NCBI GenBank assembly: GCA_019418605.1
Contig: DYBN01000062.1
Coordinates: 33,804-97,803 of the forward strand
Source: Sutterella sp.
GTDB taxonomy: Bacteria > Pseudomonadota > Gammaproteobacteria > Burkholderiales > Burkholderiaceae_F
Length of the DNA: 64,000 nt
Reading direction: 5' to 3'
Shown here: positions 1-9,335 of the stretch, one piece after another
Numbering within the stretch: the first letter of the stretch is position 1
How the letters are laid out: each line of letters starts with the position of its first letter
The notes under the pieces: generated by a model
Database searches by the model: none
Told to the model about the DNA's origin: nothing
What the model saw: only the letters and a program-made list of their open reading frames with translations
Position numbers and translations under genes: made by a program

Positions 1-489
1 CTCGGCCTCTTCGGCGCTCTGCCAGCCCTTGACCTTGACCCACTTGCCGGGCTCAAGGTCCTTGTAGTGTTCAAAGAAGTGACGGATCTGATCGAGCTCG
101 TCGGCCGGAACATCGTCGGCGGACTTCCACTTGGCGTAGCGCAGGCACACCTTGTTGACCGGCACCGCAAGGATCTTCCAGTCGCCGCCACCTTCGTCTT
201 CCATCATCAAAACCGCGATGGCGCGGCAGCGGATGACGGTGCCCGTCATGAGCGGGAAGGGCGTTAAAACGCACACGTCGACCGGGTCGCCGTCATCGGC
301 AATCGTCTGCGGGATGTAGCCGTAGTTGCAGGGATAGTGCATGGCCGTTCCCACGAAGCGGTCCACGAACAAAGCCCCGGACTCCTTGTCGACTTCGTAC
401 TTGATCGGATCGGAATTGGCGGGGATTTCAACAATCACGTTAAAGTCGCGCGGCAGATCGCGGCCGGCGCTTACTCGGGCAAGACCCAT
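1..489 (-). CDS. ppa: Inorganic pyrophosphatase, 3' end cut by window edge
   Basis: Soluble family I pyrophosphatase, which hydrolyses cytoplasmic PPi to phosphate and so pulls biosynthetic reactions forward. I translated it by hand because the frame runs off the left edge; 163 codons are visible. The N-terminus reads MGLARVSAGRDLPRDFNVIV, followed by the family core: IPANSDPIKYEVDKESG, a GYIPQTIADDGDPVDV segment holding the metal-binding Asp cluster, and KWVKVKGWQSAEEAE at the cut end. Family members have about 175-180 residues, so only a short C-terminal part is missing. The start is the ATG at 489-487. Transcription from upstream is probably separate, because a terminator-like hairpin lies at 711-746. 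Confidence 0.95.
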   Translation of the reverse strand, partial: MGLARVSAGRDLPRDFNVIVEIPANSDPIKYEVDKESGALFVDRFVGTAMHYPCNYGYIPQTIADDGDPVDVCVLTPFPLMTGTVIRCRAIAVLMMEDEGGGDWKILAVPVNKVCLRYAKWKSADDVPADELDQIRHFFEHYKDLEPGKWVKVKGWQSAEEAE

Positions 490-904
490 TTTTCTTTACT
501 CAACGAAAAAACGAAAACAATCAAAAAGCCGGCTGCGGCTCTTCTAAAAGCACCCGCAAAACGCTTCGTACGCAATGTTCAAACCAAGCCCGAACAGAGC
601 CCGGAAGACATGGCCTTTTGGGGCGCCGCACTTTGGAAAGCGTGCTTTGAGGAGCCCCGCGCAAAGACAAAATGCCTTGCGCCGGCCCGCCGGCGGCATA
701 AGAAGGAAACTCTTAAAAAAGAGGCCGGGCCAAAAGCTTGGCCCGGATGGGCGGCTCTTCATGAGCGGCCGCCAACTTTTTTAGGCGCGTATTTTAGGCG
801 AAAGCGCCTGCGTTTTTCCAACCGTCCGCACGAAAGGCTGAGGAAGGATCACGCAAGCCGCAGTCGGGGCGGCCCCGGGCAGACAGCGCCATTTTGGGGC
901 CGGC
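490..904. other. Intergenic stretch between ppa and hemD
   Basis: About 415 bases without a convincing gene. It holds the hemD-side terminator at 711-746 and presumably the ppa promoter nearer 500-600, where AT-rich runs occur. A 201-residue open frame on the plus strand crosses it but has the Arg/Ala/Pro-rich composition of a chance frame in GC-rich DNA and overlaps ppa antisense. Confidence 0.6.
711..746 (-). terminator. Intrinsic terminator downstream of hemD
   Basis: A perfect 9-bp stem (CCGGGCCAA / TTGGCCCGG, 725-746) with a 4-base loop. Read on the minus strand it is followed by a CCTCTTTTTTAAG tail. It lies about 160 bases past the hemD stop and separates hemD from ppa. Confidence 0.75.
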
Positions 905-1696
905 TCAGGCTGCAACGTCAAGGCGCCTTAAATTGGCCTTGATGTGCGCGCGCACCGCTTCGTCGTCGGCGCTTGTGATCTCGACGTGCGTAAAGCCCGC
1001 CTCGTGCAGGCGATCGGCGCAGCGCGGGTGAATCGTGAGCGCCGTGCCGTGCAAAAACCACTCGCGCGCCTCCGGCACGGGCTTGATCGCGTGCAAAAGC
1101 GTTGCCACCGAGTCCGAACTTGTGAGATAGACAATGGGCGACGGGCCGTCGACCGCATGCGAGAGCTCGTCGACCTGCGCGGGCGTCAACTCAATCGGAA
1201 CGCGCACGTAGCAGGCAAGCTTCTCGACGTCGGCGCCAAGTTCGATTAACTGCTGCCCGAGCCATTCGCGCCCGGTCTGTCCCCGGCAGATGAGCACGCG
1301 CCGCGGCACTTCGGTGTGGCGCAGGATTTCAAAGAGCGCTTCGCTGCCCGAGTGTTCGGCGTCGCCCGCGGGGTAGATAAGCGGCACTTCGTCGTTCCAG
1401 GCCGCGCGGATCACCTTGGCGGTTCCCTCGCCGATCGTGGCAAGCGTGACGTGCTTGGGCCAGTGCTCGACCCAGTGCGCAACGGCCGTCACGGCCGCCG
1501 GCGAAGCAAGCACGATCATGTCGACATCGTCAAGATGCGAGAGGCGCTGCGCCACCAGTTCCTGATCTTCGGGCAGCACAATCAAGTAAGCCGGCCAGCG
1601 CCAGGCGTCAATGCCGTCTTTTTTAAGCAGCTCGGCAAGCCGGTCGTTGGCCGCCCCCGGACGCATCAGAATGACCGGCTGATGACTGAGTCCCAT
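905..1696 (-). CDS. hemD: Uroporphyrinogen-III synthase
   Basis: Cyclises hydroxymethylbilane to uroporphyrinogen III with inversion of ring D, the step after HemC in heme/siroheme synthesis. The 263 residues fit the family (about 245-270). Seen: the N-terminal VILMRPGAANDRLAELL, IVLASPAAVTAVAHWV, LATIGEGTAKVIRAAW, VLICRGQTGREWLGQQL and the C-terminal YLTSSDSVATLLHAI segment, all in the order typical of HemD. Sequence identity in this family is low, so position next to hemC is important support. The start is an ATG. A terminator lies between hemC and hemD, so hemD may need its own promoter; a TACAAT box lies on the minus strand near 1745-1755. Confidence 0.92.
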   Translation of the reverse strand: MGLSHQPVILMRPGAANDRLAELLKKDGIDAWRWPAYLIVLPEDQELVAQRLSHLDDVDMIVLASPAAVTAVAHWVEHWPKHVTLATIGEGTAKVIRAAWNDEVPLIYPAGDAEHSGSEALFEILRHTEVPRRVLICRGQTGREWLGQQLIELGADVEKLACYVRVPIELTPAQVDELSHAVDGPSPIVYLTSSDSVATLLHAIKPVPEAREWFLHGTALTIHPRCADRLHEAGFTHVEITSADDEAVRAHIKANLRRLDVAA

Positions 1697-1808
1697 AGGA
1701 AAAGCTTCGAAAAGAAATGTAAACGAGAAGAAGAATTTTGACGCAGATTGTACCGCAGCGCCCCGATTTACACTTTAGACGCCCGTTTCGGGGCTCGTGC
1801 ATCAGAGC

Positions 1809-1866
1809 AAAAAAAGCCCGCGGGAAGCGCCCATGATCCAAAACGCCGCCCGCGGGCCCTTTTTCT
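1809..1866 (-). terminator. Bidirectional-looking terminator between hemC and hemD
   Basis: GCCCGCGGG and CCCGCGGGC arms enclose about 25 bases. On the minus strand the hairpin is followed by seven T's, placing it just after the hemC stop; the plus-strand side also has a T-rich tail. Confidence 0.75.
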
Positions 1867-1894
1867 TTTCTCTGCTCTATCCGAAGCCTGCGCT

Positions 1895-2836
1895 TTAGCC
1901 TGCGGTCTCTGCAAGCACCTTGGCAAGAAGCTGATCGGCCCCCTGCTCTCTCAAGGAGGCAACCACGTCGGCTGCGATCTGCATGTGCGCGTCAACCGCG
2001 CCTTTTTTCTGGGCGCAGATCATCTCGCCGCTGCGATGGTCCCCCACGTGGGCGCGCAGCCACAATTGGCCCTCTTCGACAATGGCGTAGGCCGCAAGCG
2101 GCACCTGGCAGGAGCCCCCCAGGGCGCGCGAGACGGCGCGCTCGGCGGCCGTGCAGGCGCGCGTGACGGGATCGTTGATAAAGGCAAGGGCCTCGATCAA
2201 ATCATCTCTGTCGGCGCGCACCTCAACACCCAAAGCGCCCTGCCCGGGCGAAGGAAGGCTCACGGAAGGATCGACGATTTGGCGAATGCGGGAGGCTAGC
2301 CCCAGGCGCTTGAGTCCGGCCGAGGCCATCACAAGGGCGTCAAACTCGCCCCGATCGAGCTTTGCGAGCCGCGTGCCGACGTTGCCTCTGACGGACTTCA
2401 CCACAAGGTGCGGAAACTTTGCGCGCAGCATCAGCTCGCGCCGCAGGCTCGAGGTGCCCACCACGGCGCCCGCGGGCAGCGCTTCAAGGCTCTCGTAGCG
2501 GGGGCTCACCAGCGCGTCGCGGGGGTCTTCGCGCACGCTCACCGCCGCAAGCGCAAAGCCCTCGGGCAGCTCCATGGGCACGTCCTTGAGCGAGTGCACC
2601 GCCAGATCGGCGCGCCCCTCGCACATGGCCGCCTCAAGCTCCTTGACAAAGAGCCCCTTGCCGCCCACCTTCGAGAGCGTCCGATCAAGAATCTGATCGC
2701 CTCTGGTCGTCATGCCGAGAATGTCGACCTCGGCCTGCGGGTAGTGCTCTCTTAAAAGGGCCTGCACGTGCAGGGCCTGCCACATGGCAAGCGGACTTTC
2801 GCGCGTGGCGATCACGCAGTGCTTGAATTGAGTCAT
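1895..2836 (-). CDS. hemC: Hydroxymethylbilane synthase (porphobilinogen deaminase)
   Basis: Polymerises four porphobilinogens into hydroxymethylbilane in the cytoplasm for heme and siroheme synthesis. The ATG at 2836 gives 313 residues, the usual family length. A longer frame extends to 2992, but its first 52 residues (Arg/Ala/Cys-rich) match nothing in the family. Seen: IATRESPLAMWQA near the N-terminus, VHSLKDVP (about residues 80-87), GTSSLRRELMLR, SVRGNVGTRLAKLD, and LGGSCQVPLAAYA in which Cys243 is the expected attachment site for the dipyrromethane cofactor. It is divergent from the autotransporter gene at 3153 and is followed by a terminator. Confidence 0.97.
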   Translation of the reverse strand: MTQFKHCVIATRESPLAMWQALHVQALLREHYPQAEVDILGMTTRGDQILDRTLSKVGGKGLFVKELEAAMCEGRADLAVHSLKDVPMELPEGFALAAVSVREDPRDALVSPRYESLEALPAGAVVGTSSLRRELMLRAKFPHLVVKSVRGNVGTRLAKLDRGEFDALVMASAGLKRLGLASRIRQIVDPSVSLPSPGQGALGVEVRADRDDLIEALAFINDPVTRACTAAERAVSRALGGSCQVPLAAYAIVEEGQLWLRAHVGDHRSGEMICAQKKGAVDAHMQIAADVVASLREQGADQLLAKVLAETAG

Positions 2837-3152
2837 TGAATCATGCTTCTGACAAAGGAAAACACAAGCGGGGCGCCGAGCCCCGCCGCGGGAAGCGGAC
2901 GCCGTCAGGCGCGCGCAGGAGGCGCTGCGCCCCCTGCCGAGCCCTCTGCGGCAGCCCGGGCCTGTCCCGCAAATCGAGGCCGATTCTAACAAAGAGGCTC
3001 AAGGCGGGCCCGGCGCGAAGGCTTGTTCGAATAAAGGCAAACGATAAATCGGCGGCCTTAAGGCAAAATAGGTTCGCGCAGCCGGATGGAAAAAAACAGC
3101 CGCTTTGCGTTTTTGTTTTATGCAAGCTTCTTTGTTCAAGGAGAGATGTTGA
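2837..3152. other. Divergent intergenic region hemC / autotransporter
   Basis: 316 bases without a supported gene, holding the promoters of both flanking genes. A TAGAAT box on the minus strand (about 2985) could serve hemC. The 150 bases before 3153 are clearly richer in A/T than the flanks. I could not fix a -35/-10 pair for either gene. Confidence 0.5.
3138..3145 (+). promoter_or_regulatory. Ribosome binding site deciding the autotransporter start
   Basis: AAGGAGAG lies 7 bases before the ATG at 3153. A second, out-of-frame ATG lies between them (3146-3148) and is too close to the Shine-Dalgarno to be preferred. Confidence 0.8.
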
Positions 3153-6100
3153 ATGTGCAGCACGCCCGTCAAACTGTCGGCGACGGCGGTCTGCCTTGCG
3201 CTTTTTGCCATGAGGGCGCAGGCAACGATTGATCAGGTGCAGGTGACGCTCGAAGACGGGCGGCCCTTTGTGACGCTCAACATCTACGGCAACGGCGAGC
3301 CTTATGATCTCTTTGGGTTAAAGGGCAATGCCATGTGGAGTCTTCCGTCGGAAGAGTTGCAGAGCATCCTGCAGGGCTCGGGCTACGTTGCAGAGCTGCT
3401 TGAAAAAGCGGTGAATCACCCCGCCTCCATCATGCTTGTCGCGCAAGACGACGGCGAGACCTTCGGCAATGCCTTTGCCTCGAGCGATGTCGCGCCGACG
3501 GGCGATACGTGGTTTATCGCTCAAATTCTTCACGGCATTGCGCCTGCAACGCCCACCGGGGACTCCGCGGTCATCCTTGTTTACCCGCGTTCGGAAGAAG
3601 ACGGCGCCTGGTATCGCGCCCAGGACGCCATGCACGTGCTTCCCAAAAACGGAAACTCCATGAATCTGGCTGCAACGTTTTCACATGAAATGCTGCACGC
3701 GCTCGGGATTCTGACTCGGGCCGAAACGGCTGATGATGCGTTTGCACTGGAAGGCGACTATTTCCGGTTTCTCGAATCTCGCTTTACATCCACGCTTAAC
3801 CGCTTTGAGCAGGGGCTTCGCGACAGCGACGGGACGGCGGCGGCGCCGGGGATGGCAATCACGGTCAACGGCGGCACGGATCAGGCCGGCGCCGGCACCT
3901 TTGACGTAGACTTGCTCTCCCCTGGCATTTACTTCACGGGAGAGCATGTTGAAGAAGTGCTCAACGGCGCTCTGATTTATCCGGCCGACAGCGACGGCAC
4001 CGGCGAACCTCTGCCGGGCCTTCCCGTCAACGGGTGGGAGTACGTCTACACAGCCGAAAATGTCGACTATTACACGCCGGAAATGAGTCACATCGAGCTT
4101 CAAAACAGCTTGATGAGCCACCAGAGCTGGAGAAACTGGGGCGTCTACATGGAGGCCGAGCTTGCCCTTTTGCAGGATCTGGGGCTTGAAATCGACCGCC
4201 GCAAATGGTTTGGCTACTCCGTCTACAACTCAGGCGCAACGATCGTCAACACCCATCCGTTTTACGAGCGCAATCAGGCGGGAACGGCCTATCTGCAGGG
4301 CGTTGCAAGCAGCAACCCCTGGGGCATCGGGCTTCACGTCTACGGCAGAGACAACGACGTTACGCAGGCCGCCGACATTCTGACGCGCGGCGAATTTGCC
4401 ATCGGCATTCGTCTTGAAGGCTCCAATAACACGCTTCGCATTGCGCCCGGCGTCACAATACAAAGCGACGGCAGCGAGGGCTTCGGGCTCGCGGTGACCT
4501 ACGGCAAAAATCACAACGTCGTCCATCAGGGCGTGATCGCCGCACGGGGCCAGGAAGGCATTGCCGCGCTTTTTTCCTTTGGCGACAACGTCATCAGCAA
4601 CGATTTCGAGCAGCGCGGCTCCTACATCTACCGCCCCAGCCCCATGTTCGACACGGGGCTTGAAGTTGAAGACATTGGGCTCGATGGTGCGCTTGTGGAG
4701 CGTTTTGACGTCTCGGGCGCCCTGATCGGCACGAAGGCGGCCATTTTGATTGACGACAACGCGCTCGTCTCCAACATCAACATTCTCAACGGCGCACTCC
4801 TTGCAGGCGACATCGTCTCACTCTGGGACCCGAACGACGAGCGCATTGACGCGGGCGGCCTGCCGCGCGAAGAGCTGACGACGACTCTCACCTTCGGGCA
4901 GGCTGCCGCAGCCGACGGGGCGGCCATAGCCGACGTGCCCGATCCGAACTTTTACCTGCGCTATGACGGCAACATTTACGGAACCGGTCTGGGAGAGTCG
5001 GAGTCGGAAGCGGGCGCGGCCGCCATTGCCGTGCGCGTGGCCGGAGGCGAACTCTCCTACAACGGCACGGCCAACGTGCTCTCGGTCGAGGTTTTGCCGC
5101 AGGCAACCTTAAGCGGCAACGGCACCTACAACGTCACTCAATGGCCGGCCGGAGAAGACGAGGCCCCCTTTGGGGGCACCTTTGTCAACAACGGCACGCT
5201 CTCGCCCGGCAACAGCCTTGGCACCATGACCATCAACGGGGCGTTTGAAATGGGCGCGTCAGGAAGGCTTCTCATGGAGTTTGACGCCGACGGCCGCACC
5301 GACAGGCTTCAATTGCGAAGCCTTGTGCAGGACGTGACGCTCACCTCAGCAAATCTGACCATGCAGCCAGCGGAGGGCTACTACAGCGGAACGCTTCAAA
5401 TCCCCCTCTCCGGCATGGTGACGGCGCAGGAAGGCACGATCAGCTTTGCGGGCGCGACAGTGACGACAAGCGGCGTGTCGCCCACGCTTTCCATGTCGGG
5501 GGCGCTGACGGACGCAACGCTTGCGGTAACCGTCGAACGCGCGCCCGACGCCTACAGCCGCTGGGCATTTTCTGACGCTGCGCGCGGCGTGGCAGCGGTG
5601 TTTGACCGCAACGCCGGTCACGTGCAGGGCCAGATGCAGGATCTGGTGGCACGGCTTGACTTTTTAAGCCCTGACGGAAGCGCTCTGCAGTCGGCCTTTG
5701 AAAGCCTGAGTCCGGACCTCTACGGCCGCGCCGGGGCGGCGAGTCTTTTTGCCCGGCAGACCGTGGCGCGCACCGTCATCAACGAGTTGAGCGCCGGGCG
5801 GCTTGCCGCAGCGCGGCTTGGGGGCAAGGAGGCGTTTGTCGTTCCCCTGGGCGGCTATGCCGATCGGGATGCCGACGGAGTGCGCAGCACCTATGCCGGC
5901 ATTTTGGCGGGCGTGCAGACGCAGCGCGCCGATGCCGGCGGCACGCTCACGCTGGGCGCGCACACGGCGGTGCTCACGAGAAAGGATAAGTTGAGCAACG
6001 CCCAGGGAAGCCAAGCGGACTCGGAGAGCTTCTACCTCGGCGCGCACGGGCGGTACGACTTTGCCGGAGAGAGCGCGCCCTATCTCTTTGGGCTTGCACA

Positions 6101-6653
6101 AGTCTCGATTGAAAACACCGACATGGACCGGTACGTGCTCGACGATCATGCCGAAAGCGACTGGACAGGCTGGGGCGCGAGCCTTGCCGCAGGTGCGGGA
6201 CAGACCTTTGACTTGACCGAAAACCTCTCGGCAGGCCCCGTCTTCTGGCTTGACTATGGCCTGGCGCATCAGCCGGCGACGACGGAGTCGTCTTCCCACG
6301 GCACGGCGCTTTCCGTTGCGAGCGAAACGTACCAGTCGCTTTCTTCGTCCCTCGGAGTGCGGGCGCACTGGCGGCTGCCGGTGCAGACGATGAAGGCAAG
6401 CATCGGTGCGCTTGCCGCCTGGAATCATGAGTTTTTGTCCCGCTACGGGACGGCGCAGGCAAGTTTTGCGGGCCTGCGGCAGGAGAGCTTTCGCTTTGAA
6501 AGCGAAGTTCAGGCGCGCGACACGGGCCTTGCGGCCGTAAGTTTCAAGGCCGAAGTGAAGGAGCGCTTCTCGGCCGGCGCAGGCCTTGGCTGCGAGTTTG
6601 GAAGCAACACTTCCGGCCTGTGGGGACACGTCAACTTGCGGTGGGCCTTCTGA
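3153..6653 (+). CDS. Autotransporter with HExxH zinc-protease-like passenger
   Basis: A 1166-residue type Va secreted protein. Residues 1-25 look like a signal peptide (VCLALFAMRAQA). Residues about 26-350 form a protease-like domain with SHEMLHALGI: His178, Glu179 and His182 form a HExxH zinc motif followed by xxG, and ELQNSLMSHQSW about 140 residues later resembles a metzincin Met-turn. The residue where a third His or Asp ligand is normally found (position 11 of the motif) is Thr. Residues about 350-880 carry beta-helix-type passenger sequence and a NNGTLSPGNSLGTMTING motif frequent in autotransporters. The last 270 or so residues form the outer-membrane barrel and end in a terminal Phe (HVNLRWAF). 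The gene stands alone between hemC and argH. The substrate is unknown, and I infer protease activity only from the motif. Confidence 0.9.
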   Translation: MCSTPVKLSATAVCLALFAMRAQATIDQVQVTLEDGRPFVTLNIYGNGEPYDLFGLKGNAMWSLPSEELQSILQGSGYVAELLEKAVNHPASIMLVAQDDGETFGNAFASSDVAPTGDTWFIAQILHGIAPATPTGDSAVILVYPRSEEDGAWYRAQDAMHVLPKNGNSMNLAATFSHEMLHALGILTRAETADDAFALEGDYFRFLESRFTSTLNRFEQGLRDSDGTAAAPGMAITVNGGTDQAGAGTFDVDLLSPGIYFTGEHVEEVLNGALIYPADSDGTGEPLPGLPVNGWEYVYTAENVDYYTPEMSHIELQNSLMSHQSWRNWGVYMEAELALLQDLGLEIDRRKWFGYSVYNSGATIVNTHPFYERNQAGTAYLQGVASSNPWGIGLHVYGRDNDVTQAADILTRGEFAIGIRLEGSNNTLRIAPGVTIQSDGSEGFGLAVTYGKNHNVVHQGVIAARGQEGIAALFSFGDNVISNDFEQRGSYIYRPSPMFDTGLEVEDIGLDGALVERFDVSGALIGTKAAILIDDNALVSNINILNGALLAGDIVSLWDPNDERIDAGGLPREELTTTLTFGQAAAADGAAIADVPDPNFYLRYDGNIYGTGLGESESEAGAAAIAVRVAGGELSYNGTANVLSVEVLPQATLSGNGTYNVTQWPAGEDEAPFGGTFVNNGTLSPGNSLGTMTINGAFEMGASGRLLMEFDADGRTDRLQLRSLVQDVTLTSANLTMQPAEGYYSGTLQIPLSGMVTAQEGTISFAGATVTTSGVSPTLSMSGALTDATLAVTVERAPDAYSRWAFSDAARGVAAVFDRNAGHVQGQMQDLVARLDFLSPDGSALQSAFESLSPDLYGRAGAASLFARQTVARTVINELSAGRLAAARLGGKEAFVVPLGGYADRDADGVRSTYAGILAGVQTQRADAGGTLTLGAHTAVLTRKDKLSNAQGSQADSESFYLGAHGRYDFAGESAPYLFGLAQVSIENTDMDRYVLDDHAESDWTGWGASLAAGAGQTFDLTENLSAGPVFWLDYGLAHQPATTESSSHGTALSVASETYQSLSSSLGVRAHWRLPVQTMKASIGALAAWNHEFLSRYGTAQASFAGLRQESFRFESEVQARDTGLAAVSFKAEVKERFSAGAGLGCEFGSNTSGLWGHVNLRWAF

Positions 6654-6811
6654 CTGATTGACGCTCTCAGGCCGTCATGAAAGAGGCTTTCTGGCCGCAA
6701 ACAGAATCGCTTTCCTTTTGATATTATTGAAGCTTTTCAAAAAATGGCGCGCCGCTTTTTCTTCGTGCGGCGCCGCGAAACATTGACCACTTCTCTGCAC
6801 ATCATTTTTCC

Positions 6812-8257
6812 ATGAGCACCGAACACAATCATTCCGACGATCCCCTGCATGCCAAGAAAGAAGCATGGTCGGGCCGCTTCTCCGAACCCGTGGCCGAGTT
6901 CGTGCTCCGATACACCCAGTCGGTGAGCTTTGACAAGCGCATGGCCATGGCCGACATCGCGGGCTCGCTTGCGCACGCGCAGATGCTCTGCGAGTGCGGC
7001 GTCATCAGCGAAAACGACTTGGCCGACATCCGCCGCGGCATGGCGCAGATCACCGACGAAATCAAGGCGGGCAAGTTCCTCTGGCAGCTTGAGCTCGAAG
7101 ACGTCCACCTCAACATCGAGGCGCGCCTAACGCAGCTCATCGGCGACGCGGGCAAGCGTCTTCACACGGGCCGCAGCCGCAACGACCAGGTCGCCACCGA
7201 CATCCGGCTTTATCTCAGAGGCGAAATCGACGCCATCGAAGGCATGCTCGGGCATCTGCAGGAAGTGCTCGTCGCGCAGGCAAAGCGCGAGTACAACACC
7301 ATCATGCCGGGCTTTACCCACATGCAGGTTGCGCAGCCCGTCACGTTCGGGCACCACATGCTCGCCTACGTCGAAATGTTCGAGCGCGACCGCGAGCGCA
7401 TGATTGACTTGAGGCGGCGCGTCAACCGCTCGCCTCTTGGGGCCGCGGCCCTTGCGGGCACCACCTACCCCATCAACCGCGAGCGCACGGCCGAGCTCCT
7501 TGGCTTTGAAGCCGTCTGCCAGAATTCGCTTGACGCGGTGAGCGACCGCGACTTCGGCATCGAATTTACGGCCGCCGCAAGCCTTGTGATGATTCACATC
7601 TCGCGCCTGTCCGAAGAGCTCGTCTACTGGATGAGCCAGCGCTTCAAGTTCATCGAGCTGCCCGACCGCTTTACGACGGGCTCCTCGATCATGCCGCAGA
7701 AAAAGAACCCGGACGTGCCCGAAACCGCCCGCGGCAAGTGCTCGCGCGTGGTGGGCGACCTGATGACGATGACGATGCTCATGAAGGGGCTGCCGCTAGC
7801 CTACAACAAGGATCTGCAGGAAGACAAGGAGCCCGTGTTTGACGCCATCGACACGGTCAAGGACACGCTGCGCGCCTTCATCGAAATGATGGCGGGCGTC
7901 GTGGCAAACCGCGAGGAGCTGCGAAAGGCGGCCGCCGCGGGCTACCCCACCGCAACCGACCTCGCGGACTACCTTGCGCGCCGCGGCGTTCCCTTTAGAA
8001 CCGCGCACGACATCGTGGGCCGCGTGGTGCGGCTCGCAAGCGAGCGCGGCTGCGACATCGCCGATCTGTCGCTTGACGAGCTCAAGGGCTTTAGCGAGGT
8101 CATTGAAGAGGATGTCTATGCGGTGCTCACGCTCGAGGGCTCGATTGCCGCACGCAACCACGTGGGCGGCACGGCTCCCGAACAGGTGCTAAAGCAGGTG
8201 GCGCGCTGGGAGGCGATCTTCAACGAGCGCGCGCAGGCTGCCGCAAAGAAGGCTTAA
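6812..8257 (+). CDS. argH: Argininosuccinate lyase
   Basis: Cleaves argininosuccinate to arginine and fumarate, the last step of arginine synthesis. The 481-residue length is slightly longer than usual (about 460) because of an N-terminal extension before WSGRFSEP. Diagnostic motifs are HTGRSRNDQVATD, GFTHMQVAQPVTFGHH, SLDAVSDRDFGIEF and the superfamily signature GSSIMPQKKNPD near residue 290. It is a single-gene unit with two terminators directly downstream. Confidence 0.98.
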   Translation: MSTEHNHSDDPLHAKKEAWSGRFSEPVAEFVLRYTQSVSFDKRMAMADIAGSLAHAQMLCECGVISENDLADIRRGMAQITDEIKAGKFLWQLELEDVHLNIEARLTQLIGDAGKRLHTGRSRNDQVATDIRLYLRGEIDAIEGMLGHLQEVLVAQAKREYNTIMPGFTHMQVAQPVTFGHHMLAYVEMFERDRERMIDLRRRVNRSPLGAAALAGTTYPINRERTAELLGFEAVCQNSLDAVSDRDFGIEFTAAASLVMIHISRLSEELVYWMSQRFKFIELPDRFTTGSSIMPQKKNPDVPETARGKCSRVVGDLMTMTMLMKGLPLAYNKDLQEDKEPVFDAIDTVKDTLRAFIEMMAGVVANREELRKAAAAGYPTATDLADYLARRGVPFRTAHDIVGRVVRLASERGCDIADLSLDELKGFSEVIEEDVYAVLTLEGSIAARNHVGGTAPEQVLKQVARWEAIFNERAQAAAKKA

Positions 8258-8275
8258 CCACCCCGCTCAAGGCCC

Positions 8276-8315
8276 GAGACCCGCCCGGTTTTGCACTGCG
8301 GCGGGTTTCGTTTTG
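8276..8315 (+). terminator. Terminator of argH
   Basis: A GAGACCCGCC arm (8276-8285) pairs with GGCGGGTTTC (8300-8309) with one mismatch, followed by GTTTTG. It lies 18 bases after the argH stop. Confidence 0.7.
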
Positions 8316-8330
8316 GGACAGGGAAAGACA

Positions 8331-8396
8331 AAAGCGGCGCTTGAAGCCCTCTTCCTTTTTTCGGAAGGCGAAAGGCTTCAAGCGCCGCTTTTTTTC
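8331..8396. terminator. Long bidirectional terminator between argH and uppP
   Basis: Perfect 18-bp inverted arms (8331-8348 and 8374-8391) with an internal CTTCC/GGAAG stem and a run of T's at 8389-8395. It lies between convergent argH and uppP and can serve both. Confidence 0.85.
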
Positions 8397-8420
8397 TCCC
8401 GCGACTAAAGCAGCGGGCGG

Positions 8421-9251
8421 CTAAAAGATGTGCGCAAGTCCCGCCGCCCACAGCCCCAGAATGAAGAGCCCGAAGACGATGCGGTACCAGCCGAAGATGC
8501 AGAAGTCGTTTTTGGAGACGTAGCGCAGCAGCCAGCGCACCACGACGATGGCCGACAGAAAGCTCACCACGAACCCCACGCCGATGCCGGGAAGGTTGTC
8601 GGCCGAGAGAATCTCGCGCGACTTGTACAGATCGTAGACCGTGGCGCCGAAAATCGTGGGAATGGCAAGGAAAAAGGAAAACTCCGTTGCGGCCGTCCTC
8701 GAAAGGCCCAGCACAAGAGCGCCGATGATGGTGGCGCCCGAGCGGGACGTGCCGGGGATAAGGGCAAAGCACTGCATCAAGCCCACTCCGAGGGCGTCCT
8801 TCCAGGTCATGTCGTCCATCGTGGCCACGCGCGGCGGGATGCTGCGCTTTTTGTTGTAGTGCTCGATCCAGAGAATGATCACGCCGCCCACGACAAGGGC
8901 CGTGGCAACCGTGAAGATGTTGAAAAACCGCTCCTTGATGATCGAGGAGAGAAGCACCCCCAGCACGGCCGCCGGGATAAAGGCCACGACCGTGTTGACG
9001 GCAAGCCGCTGATCGGGCCCTCGCCGAAAGAGATTTTGGAGAATCCGCACGATTCTCACGCGGTAGTGCCAGCAGACGGCCACGATGGCGCCCGCCTGAA
9101 TGGCGATGTAAAAGGTGTCGGCCTCCGGGCCGTTGAAGTCAAGAAAGTGGCCGGCCAGGATGAGGTGGCCGGTTGAGCTCACGGGCAAAAACTCGGTGAG
9201 CCCCTCAACGATGCCGAGAACGACGGTCTTGAGAAAATAAATGAATTCCAT
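8421..9251 (-). CDS. uppP: Undecaprenyl-diphosphatase
   Basis: Integral membrane phosphatase that recycles the undecaprenyl-PP lipid carrier for peptidoglycan and surface polysaccharide synthesis; overproduction is known to give bacitracin resistance. 276 residues, the usual length. Seen: VEGLTEFLPVSSTGHLIL at residues 15-32 with the catalytic-type Glu16 and Glu20, the second family motif IPGTSRSGATI, and about seven or eight hydrophobic segments. The start is the ATG at 9251. The gene ends close to the shared terminator at 8331-8396. Confidence 0.97.
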   Translation of the reverse strand: MEFIYFLKTVVLGIVEGLTEFLPVSSTGHLILAGHFLDFNGPEADTFYIAIQAGAIVAVCWHYRVRIVRILQNLFRRGPDQRLAVNTVVAFIPAAVLGVLLSSIIKERFFNIFTVATALVVGGVIILWIEHYNKKRSIPPRVATMDDMTWKDALGVGLMQCFALIPGTSRSGATIIGALVLGLSRTAATEFSFFLAIPTIFGATVYDLYKSREILSADNLPGIGVGFVVSFLSAIVVVRWLLRYVSKNDFCIFGWYRIVFGLFILGLWAAGLAHIF

Positions 9252-9335
9252 GGATCTGTGCGCGCGCTGGCGGCCGTGGATGAAACAAAGCTGGCCCCGG
9301 GGCCGTTTTTAAAAAGCGAAAGCCCTTGCTTGGCC

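Noticed and set aside
337..942. 201-residue open frame on the plus strand between ppa and hemD
   Set aside because: Arg/Lys/Pro-rich composition typical of chance frames in GC-rich DNA; it overlaps ppa and its terminator antisense and shows no recognisable motif.
2837..2992. 52-residue N-terminal extension of HemC
   Set aside because: Low-complexity Arg/Cys/Ala sequence without family similarity; the ATG at 2836 gives the standard length.
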